Shown here piece by piece: positions 58,392-64,000 of a stretch of DNA of 64,000 nt. The notes beneath the pieces were generated by a model. The model was not told the origin of the DNA, made no database searches, and saw only the letters and a program-made list of their open reading frames with translations. Source of the DNA: Gammaproteobacteria bacterium (lineage in GTDB: Bacteria > Pseudomonadota > Gammaproteobacteria > Pseudomonadales > Halieaceae); contig JAUHXH010000001.1 of assembly GCA_030427085.1 (NCBI GenBank), forward strand, positions 1,277,955 through 1,341,954. The letters run 5' to 3'. Numbering within the stretch: the first letter of the stretch is position 1; each line of letters opens with the position of its first letter. The translations under genes and the position numbers were made by a program.

Positions 58392-59084
58392 ATGGCCAAG
58401 CACATTGCCGTCGTTGAAGACGAACCCCACATTGCCGCGAATTATCGCGATACCCTGCAACGCCACGGGTTCGAGGTTTCCGTGTACACCAATCGGCCGG
58501 ACGCAGCAGCGGCCTTCCAATGCGCCCTGCCCGACCTCGCCATCATCGACGTTGGCCTGGGCGACGAAATGGAAGGCGGTTTTGAACTGTGTCGGGAATT
58601 ACGCAGCCGAGCGCCGGAATTGCCAATCGTGTTCCTCACCGCGCGCGATTCCGAACTGGACGCCATCAGCGGCCTGCGACTCGGCGCCGACGACTACCTC
58701 ACCAAGGACATCAGCCAGGCCCACATTCTGGCGCGCATCAACGCCCTACTCCGTCGAGTGCAGGCCTTGCGCGAACCCGCAGCGGCGGAAAACACAGTGG
58801 AGCAGGGTCCGCTGCGATTGAGTCTGGAAAGGATGTCCACCCAATGGCAAGGCGCCTACATCGACCTGACCGTCACCGAATTCTGGATTGTGTACGCCCT
58901 CGCCCGCCATCCCGGTCACGTGAAAAACCGTCAGCAACTCATGGACGCGGCCAATGTGGTACTCGACGACAGCAGCATCAATTCCCACATCAAGCGCATT
59001 CGCCGCAAGTTCAAACAGGCCGACGACAATTTCAATGCGATCGAAACGGCCTACGGCATGGGCTATCGCTGGACGAGTCACTAG
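58392..59084 (+). CDS. Sortase-system response regulator, OmpR type
   Basis: 230 residues from ATG 58392; an in-frame start at 58356 is less likely. The receiver has the acidic pocket VVEDEP, phospho-acceptor Asp53 (IIDVGLGDE), Thr83 (FLTA) and Lys105 (DDYLTKD). The winged helix C-terminal domain includes LTVTEFWIVYALARHPGHVK and INSHIKRIRRKFKQAD. It is divergent from the sortase operon and 3 bp upstream of the histidine kinase, matching the dedicated sortase two-component pair. It probably controls the target-sortase operon. Confidence 0.93.
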   Translation: MAKHIAVVEDEPHIAANYRDTLQRHGFEVSVYTNRPDAAAAFQCALPDLAIIDVGLGDEMEGGFELCRELRSRAPELPIVFLTARDSELDAISGLRLGADDYLTKDISQAHILARINALLRRVQALREPAAAENTVEQGPLRLSLERMSTQWQGAYIDLTVTEFWIVYALARHPGHVKNRQQLMDAANVVLDDSSINSHIKRIRRKFKQADDNFNAIETAYGMGYRWTSH

Positions 59085-59087
59085 ATC

Positions 59088-61142
59088 GTGAGCCTGCGCC
59101 GCCAGTTGTTACTGGTAAGCCTGATTCTGCTCTGCTTGCCCTGGGCGGGCTGCCAGTTTGTGCGCGAAATGGAAGGCGCCTTGCGGCAGGGGCAGGCGCA
59201 GGCACTGATGGCCTCAGCCACAGCAATCGCTCAGGGTCTGGGGCAGCGCCCGGCACTGCTTTATCCCGAGCCCGCAAGGCTGGGTGCCAGCGACAGCGAC
59301 GACGGGGCACTGTACGCACCGCGCATCGATCACCCGCTGATTGTGGATGGCTACAAGGATGGCTGGCGGGCGGAGACCTTCGCGCGTTTTCGCGCTAACG
59401 CGCCTGCAGCACTGTCCGTTGGCTACCGCGCTGCGGTCCGTGGCGAGTCGCTCTACCTGTTTCTTGAGGTGGAAGACCCGGTACTCACCTACTACCACCC
59501 CGGACTGCCGGATTTCCCCAATGGCGATCACCTGATCCTGCTGACTGAAGTAGCCGGGCAAACCCAGCACTACGCGATCTCCACCGCAGCGCCGGGGCAA
59601 GTTCATGCCCAGCTGTTGGGCCGCAGTATTGGCGACAACACCACACGCCGCATTCACGGCGTATGGCAGGAAACCGAACGTGGCTACAACGTAGAACTGG
59701 TCGCTCCCCTGTCATTGTTGAACGGCCGTCTGGGCTTTTACGTGGTGAGCCATGACCGTGGCCAACGTGTTACCGCCGGCAACTTCCCGGCCGGCGCCCA
59801 GCGCCCGCCCCCCTGGCTGATTACTGCGCCCCCTGCCCTGGCTGCCACAGTGGCGCCATTGGCGGAGGGTCTGGGGGAATTGCGCGTACTCGATCGTACC
59901 GGTGCTGACCTCGCCACCAGCGGCGAACTGCGCGATGCCGCCCATGCCAACGGCGAGACCTTCTGGCTGTTGCGACTGCTGTATCGCCAGATTCTCCGCG
60001 GTGACAACCCAACAACCGCAACACCTGAAGAGCGTCGTGTTGGCTATCCCACCGGCGATGAGATCAACGCAGCACTGTCTGGCGAACGGGCCAGTCACTG
60101 GTATCGCAGCCAGACTTCCGGCAGCCGCAATACCTTGTCAGTTGCCGTTCCCATTCGCCATGAAGGATCTGTCGCGGGCGCGCTGGTGTTGCGCCAGGAC
60201 AGCGAGCGCTACCTTTCCCTGACCGATAACGCCTTCACGCGGCTGGCCGTTCTGAGCCTGCTGACCATGGCGGTAGTCGCCCTGGGACTGCTGGGCTTTG
60301 CCAGTGTACTGTCCTGGCGCATAAGACGGCTCAGCCGCGCCGCGGGGCAGGTGCTGGAAAAAGACGGCAGGCTCCGCGACAACTTCCCCCGCAGCAAGGC
60401 CAGGGACGAAATTGGCGATTTGTCCCGCGGCTATGACGACCTGCTCACCCAATTGCGGGAATACCAGGACTACCTGAAAAGCCTCAGCCACAAGCTGTCC
60501 CACGAGTTGCGCACTCCCATAGCCGTGATCCGCAGCTCGCTGGATAACCTGGAACACGCCGGCGACGACGCCCCCACCTACATCGGTCGGGCCCGCGATG
60601 GTCTGGGCAGGTTGAATGACATCCTCACTGCCATGAGTGAAGCGAATAGACTGGAAGAGAGCCTGGCCGGCAGTGAACGGCAGCAGACGGACCTGGTGGC
60701 ACTGCTGGGCGAGGTCTTTCCCGCCTATCGGAGCCTCTACACGCAGCACCAACTGAGTCTGCACTGCCCCGACGGTGTTGCCATGGCCTGGGTAGCCCCT
60801 GAATTGATCATTCAGGCGCTGGACAAGCTCCTCGACAACGCGGCCTCTTTCACCCCCACCGGCGGCGCCATCCAGATTGAGCTCAGTGAGGGGCCCGACC
60901 ACTGGCAATTGAGCGTGTGCAACGAGGGCCCCGCCCTGCCCCTGGACATGCAAAGCGAGCTGTTCAACTCCATGGTGTCACGCCGGGAAGCCGGCAGTGA
61001 CCGCACCCACCTGGGACTGGGGTTACACATTGTGCGCCTGATTGCCGAGTTCCACGGTGGTCGTGCACTGGCCGAAAACCTGCCTACAGGGGCGGGTGTA
61101 CGCTGTACTATTGCCTTGCCACGGGCCTTAAACAACAGTTGA
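59088..61142 (+). CDS. Sortase-system sensor histidine kinase with CBM9-like sensor
   Basis: 684 residues from GTG 59088. A first TM helix at about 5-22 and a second at about 387-411 enclose a large periplasmic region. Its first part (DHPLIVDGYKDGWRAETF then GESLYLFLEVED) resembles a family 9 carbohydrate-binding (CBM9-like) fold, so the signal may be a sugar or envelope polymer. HAMP (about 412-465), HisKA with His472 in KLSHELRTP, and HATPase (HLGLGLHIVRLIAEFHGG) follow. It is 3 bp after the response regulator, and its stop lies inside the tRNA-Val promoter. Confidence 0.92.
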   Translation: MSLRRQLLLVSLILLCLPWAGCQFVREMEGALRQGQAQALMASATAIAQGLGQRPALLYPEPARLGASDSDDGALYAPRIDHPLIVDGYKDGWRAETFARFRANAPAALSVGYRAAVRGESLYLFLEVEDPVLTYYHPGLPDFPNGDHLILLTEVAGQTQHYAISTAAPGQVHAQLLGRSIGDNTTRRIHGVWQETERGYNVELVAPLSLLNGRLGFYVVSHDRGQRVTAGNFPAGAQRPPPWLITAPPALAATVAPLAEGLGELRVLDRTGADLATSGELRDAAHANGETFWLLRLLYRQILRGDNPTTATPEERRVGYPTGDEINAALSGERASHWYRSQTSGSRNTLSVAVPIRHEGSVAGALVLRQDSERYLSLTDNAFTRLAVLSLLTMAVVALGLLGFASVLSWRIRRLSRAAGQVLEKDGRLRDNFPRSKARDEIGDLSRGYDDLLTQLREYQDYLKSLSHKLSHELRTPIAVIRSSLDNLEHAGDDAPTYIGRARDGLGRLNDILTAMSEANRLEESLAGSERQQTDLVALLGEVFPAYRSLYTQHQLSLHCPDGVAMAWVAPELIIQALDKLLDNAASFTPTGGAIQIELSEGPDHWQLSVCNEGPALPLDMQSELFNSMVSRREAGSDRTHLGLGLHIVRLIAEFHGGRALAENLPTGAGVRCTIALPRALNNS

Positions 61143-61167
61143 GCATTGCGGGCGACTTGCCTATAAT
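61139..61167 (+). promoter_or_regulatory. tRNA-Val promoter
   Basis: TTGAGC (61139-61144), 17-bp spacer and perfect TATAAT (61162-61167), then a GC-rich discriminator CGCGCCC. The -35 overlaps the stop codon of the histidine kinase gene. Confidence 0.85.
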
Positions 61168-61179
61168 CGCGCCCTCTTC

Positions 61180-61256
<77 letters not shown>

Positions 61257-61259
61257 AAC

Positions 61260-61289
61260 AAAAAGCCCCACCAACAGGTGGGGCTTTTT
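61260..61289 (+). terminator. Terminator of tRNA-Val
   Basis: AAAAAGCCCCACC (61260-61272), AACA loop and GGTGGGGCTTTTT (61277-61289): a 13-bp complementary stem ending in five T, 4 bp after the CCA. Confidence 0.95.
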
Positions 61290-61330
61290 GTTTGGTAGTA
61301 GTACCCGCCGATGAGAACTGGCTGTTCGAC

Positions 61331-61426
61331 AAAACGCGACCAGCGTTTTGAACAAGGCGCAAAGCGCCGCAGCCCCGAAGGGGTCACAACAGCCCCAAGG
61401 CTGTTGTGATTAATCTGGGTAGCCCT
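61331..61426. repeat. Cluster of four hairpins and a partial repeat of the tRNA-Val 3' end
   Basis: Four consecutive perfect stems occur in 79 bp: AAAACGC/GCGTTTT (61331-61349), GGCGC/GCGCC (61356-61368), CCCC/GGGG (61373-61383) and TCACAACAGCC/GGCTGTTGTGA (61384-61409). Two bases later AATCTGGGTAGCCCT (61412-61426) repeats the tRNA 3' end at 61238-61252 with one mismatch. No gene is seen between 61257 and 61547. It may be an intergenic repeat or a remnant attachment site. Confidence 0.68.
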
Positions 61427-61547
61427 GGCCCAGGCCAAAAAACCACCCAGCAATGTCGCCCTCGGCCAATTTTTTTGGCGCCCGCGATCATTCGCCTGAA
61501 TGCATTTATTACCTACTCTGGATCTTTATCGCCCAGAGGTGAACACG

Positions 61548-61832
61548 ATGATTATTGAATACGAAAAAGTCGACATCGACGAGCTCCGCCGTGAACATCC
61601 CGATACAAAACGGGTATTGGAGGGATCACCCAAAAGCCTGAAACATCGCTTGATCGCGACGGTTGCCCGTGGAGAACATGACGACGCCGAGGGCATACGG
61701 AATGAACTTCGCCAACAAACCACCTGGAAACTGGCGCAAGGCAATCGCTTCAGCAAGCAGGAAGAAAGCTACGCCGTGTGGGTTGAGAACGGCCAGATCG
61801 TCGAACACATCGAATTGAAAGAAGCCGGTTAA
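61548..61832 (+). CDS. Small conserved-looking hypothetical protein
   Basis: 94 residues from ATG 61548 with AGAGG at -12; an upstream in-frame ATG at 61500 is less likely. Charged and soluble, without signal or membrane segments. Sequences such as YEKVDIDELRREHPDTKRVL and ESYAVWVENGQIVEHIELKE are balanced in charge and look like real coding sequence. No family recognised. The stop abuts the stop of uvrB on the opposite strand. Confidence 0.66.
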   Translation: MIIEYEKVDIDELRREHPDTKRVLEGSPKSLKHRLIATVARGEHDDAEGIRNELRQQTTWKLAQGNRFSKQEESYAVWVENGQIVEHIELKEAG

Positions 61833-63854
61833 TCAGCTCACAAAAGCCAACTGCTTCAATTCGGTAAGGCGGTCGCGCAACGCGGCCGCCTGCTCGAACT
61901 CCAGATTTTTGGCGTGTTCGAGCATCTCCTTCTCCATCTGCTCCAGCTTCCGCGACAGCGCCGCCGGTGACAATCCCGCCAGTTCGTCGGTAGCGTAGGC
62001 ACCGGGTGCCTCCGCCACTTTCTTGCCCTTCGCTTTGCCGCGAGTGGGCATTCGCCGCGCACCTTCCATGATGTCCTGCACCGATTTTTCCACCCCACGC
62101 GGGGTGATGTTGTGCTCGGCGTTATGCGCCAGTTGCTTCTCTCGGCGCCGGGCTGTTTCCGCCATGGCGCGTTCCATCGAGCCGGTGACTTTGTCTGCGT
62201 ACAGAATTGCACGGCCATGCAAGTTGCGCGCGGCGCGGCCGATGGTCTGGATCAGCGAACGGTCGGAGCGCAGGAAGCCTTCTTTATCAGCATCCAGAAT
62301 GGCAACAAGCGCCACCTCCGGCATGTCCAGGCCTTCACGCAGCAGGTTGATGCCCACCAGCACATCGAACTCCCCGAGGCGCAGGTCGCGGATAATTTCC
62401 ACGCGCTCCACCGTGTCGATGTCCGAGTGCAGGTAACGCACGCGCACGCCGTTGTCCGACAGGAACTCGGTCAGATCCTCCGCCATGCGTTTGGTCAACG
62501 TGGTCACCAGTACCCGCCGTTCCTGCGCGACCTCTTCGCGAATCTCGCCCAGCAAATCGTCCACCTGGGTGAGCGCGGGGCGCACTTCCACTTCCGGGTC
62601 GACCAGGCCGGTGGGTCGCACCACCTGTTCCACCGTTCGCCCCGCGTGCTCGCCTTCATAGGGACCGGGGGTTGCAGACACGTACACCGCCTGCGGTGCC
62701 AGGTTCTCCCACTCTTCGAAGCGCAGGGGGCGGTTGTCCAGCGCCGACGGTAAACGGAAACCGTACTCCACCAGCGTTTCCTTGCGCGATCGGTCGCCCT
62801 TGTACATGGCACCGATTTGGGGAATGGTCACGTGGGATTCGTCTACGATAAGCAGCGCATTTTTGGGCAAATACTCAAACAGGGTCGGTGGTGGTTCGCC
62901 GGCGCCACGACCAGATAGGTATCGCGAGTAGTTTTCCACGCCCGTGCAGTAGCCCAGCTCGCGAATCATCTCCAGATCGTAGCGGGTGCGCTGCTCCAGG
63001 CGCTGAGCTTCCACCAGCTTCTCCACTTCTTTCAGGTGGCGGAGGCGATCACCCAACTCCTCTTCGATTTGCTCGACCGCGTTCAGCATCACATCGCGGC
63101 TGGTGACGTAGTGGCTTTTGGGGAAGATGGTCACGCGCGGTAACTTGGCCAGCAGTTCACCGGTGAGGGGGTCGAAGGCACTGATGCTTTCGATTTCCTC
63201 ATCGAACAGCTCAACGCGAATCGCCTCTTTCTCAGAATCCGCCGGGTAGACATCAATCACATCGCCACGAACGCGGTAGGTGCCGCGATGGAAGTCCACG
63301 TCATTGCGGGTGTATTGCAGCTCTGCCAGTTGCCGCAGTACCTGACGCTGATCGATGATTTCGCCGCGGGACAGGTGCATGACCATCTTGAAGTAAGACT
63401 TGGGGTCACCCAGACCGTAAATCGCCGACACCGTGGCCACCACCAGGCAGTCCTCTCGCTCCATCAGCGCTTTTGTAGCCGACAGTCGCATCTGCTCGAT
63501 GTGGTCGTTTACCGATGAGTCCTTCTCAATATAGGTATCGGACGACGGTACGTAGGCCTCGGGCTGGTAATAGTCGTAGTAAGAAACGAAGTACTCCACC
63601 GCGTTGTTGGGGAAGAACTCCTTGAACTCCCCGTAAAGCTGAGCCGCCAGCGTCTTGTTGTGGGCCATCACAATCGTCGGCCGCTGCAACTTCTCCACCA
63701 CATGGGCCATGGTGAAAGTCTTACCCGAACCCGTCACCCCCAACAGGATCTGTGAGGCCAGACCCGCCTGCACCCCCTCCACCAACTGACTGATAGCCTG
63801 CGGCTGGTCACCGGCGGGCTGGAAGGGGGAATTGACCTCGAAGGGGCGTGTCAT
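61833..63854 (-). CDS. uvrB: Excinuclease ABC subunit B
   Basis: 673 residues. Helicase motif [15 protein letters not shown], the beta-hairpin region ([20 protein letters not shown]), motif II DESHV, motif VI ([19 protein letters not shown]) and the C-terminal UVR motif ([20 protein letters not shown]) are all present. UvrB verifies DNA damage with UvrA and loads UvrC for nucleotide excision repair. In E. coli it is LexA controlled; no clear LexA box is seen in the 146 bp upstream within the window. Confidence 0.98.
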   Translation of the reverse strand: MTRPFEVNSPFQPAGDQPQAISQLVEGVQAGLASQILLGVTGSGKTFTMAHVVEKLQRPTIVMAHNKTLAAQLYGEFKEFFPNNAVEYFVSYYDYYQPEAYVPSSDTYIEKDSSVNDHIEQMRLSATKALMEREDCLVVATVSAIYGLGDPKSYFKMVMHLSRGEIIDQRQVLRQLAELQYTRNDVDFHRGTYRVRGDVIDVYPADSEKEAIRVELFDEEIESISAFDPLTGELLAKLPRVTIFPKSHYVTSRDVMLNAVEQIEEELGDRLRHLKEVEKLVEAQRLEQRTRYDLEMIRELGYCTGVENYSRYLSGRGAGEPPPTLFEYLPKNALLIVDESHVTIPQIGAMYKGDRSRKETLVEYGFRLPSALDNRPLRFEEWENLAPQAVYVSATPGPYEGEHAGRTVEQVVRPTGLVDPEVEVRPALTQVDDLLGEIREEVAQERRVLVTTLTKRMAEDLTEFLSDNGVRVRYLHSDIDTVERVEIIRDLRLGEFDVLVGINLLREGLDMPEVALVAILDADKEGFLRSDRSLIQTIGRAARNLHGRAILYADKVTGSMERAMAETARRREKQLAHNAEHNITPRGVEKSVQDIMEGARRMPTRGKAKGKKVAEAPGAYATDELAGLSPAALSRKLEQMEKEMLEHAKNLEFEQAAALRDRLTELKQLAFVS

Positions 63855-64000
63855 GGCTATTTTCCGGTCAGGGGGAGGTGAAATAGTGCTTAATTATGCG
63901 GCAAATTCGCCCCTAAGTCAGGGAACACGCGGGGTTCGGCGCTCTCTCTGTCTAATTATTTCCGGCTCGCAAGCCCCCTGAAAGCCCCGTATTCCGTGGG

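Noticed and set aside
63855..64000. LexA box or new gene upstream of uvrB
   Set aside because: No CTGT-N8-ACAG-like site and no supported reading frame in the last 146 bp.

Overview
The window looks like a chromosomal segment of a GC-rich marine gammaproteobacterium. The thrS-infC-rpmI-rplT-pheS-pheT-ihfA-MerR-tRNA-Pro order, the complete hut pathway, the dedicated sortase locus of the marine proteobacterial type and the poly-serine linker of a secreted esterase together point to the Cellvibrionales/Halieaceae neighbourhood. That placement is inferred from gene content; no search was run. Coding density is very high. Many neighbours overlap by 4 bp (ATGA/GTGA) and several convergent genes overlap at their 3' ends. 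There is no phage, IS element or CRISPR array.

Layout. 1-9259: end of avtA, a fatty acid desaturase, a K+-stimulated membrane pyrophosphatase, two small secreted proteins, a VOC protein, a sodium:solute symporter, an FHA membrane protein and a sugar-dehydrogenase-like protein with a C-terminal heme c site. 9266-14435: a five-gene minus-strand operon (LolA-like carrier, two FtsX-type permeases, an ATPase, a putative outer-membrane barrel) that could form one envelope-spanning export path. 14558-18901: a crotonase, threonine catabolism (tdh-kbl), a divergent cupin-XRE regulator and a thioesterase. 18954-25056: a Tat-exported PhoX phosphatase converging on a TonB receptor, and a K+-channel-like double-RCK protein. 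25068-32471: a complete histidine utilisation locus with a central palindromic operator; hutH-hutU-hutC run left and hutG-hutI-hutF run right, giving the five-step route to glutamate. 32595-37916: a small protein plus an OlsF-like double acyltransferase, then a glutarate module (LysR, gcdH, CoA-transferase).

37913-46802: a nuclease, a lipoprotein of 11-residue repeats, DUF502 and DUF2306 membrane proteins, a secreted PHB-depolymerase-like esterase divergent from a membrane-anchored Baeyer-Villiger-type monooxygenase with two palindromes between them, a regulator fused to a two-TM domain, and two unknown membrane proteins. 46899-54783: tRNA-Pro and the translation/IHF cluster, interrupted between pheS and rplT by two inverted copies of a hairpin element. 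55026-61142: a dedicated sortase system (VIT/vWA target, sortase, small partner, response regulator, histidine kinase). 61180-63854: tRNA-Val, a hairpin cluster with a partial repeat of the tRNA 3' end, a small unknown gene and uvrB.

The items most worth a second look are the paired hairpin elements with covarying stems, the self-symmetric hut promoter/operator, the sortase locus, the envelope-spanning ABC operon and the palindrome pair upstream of the monooxygenase.
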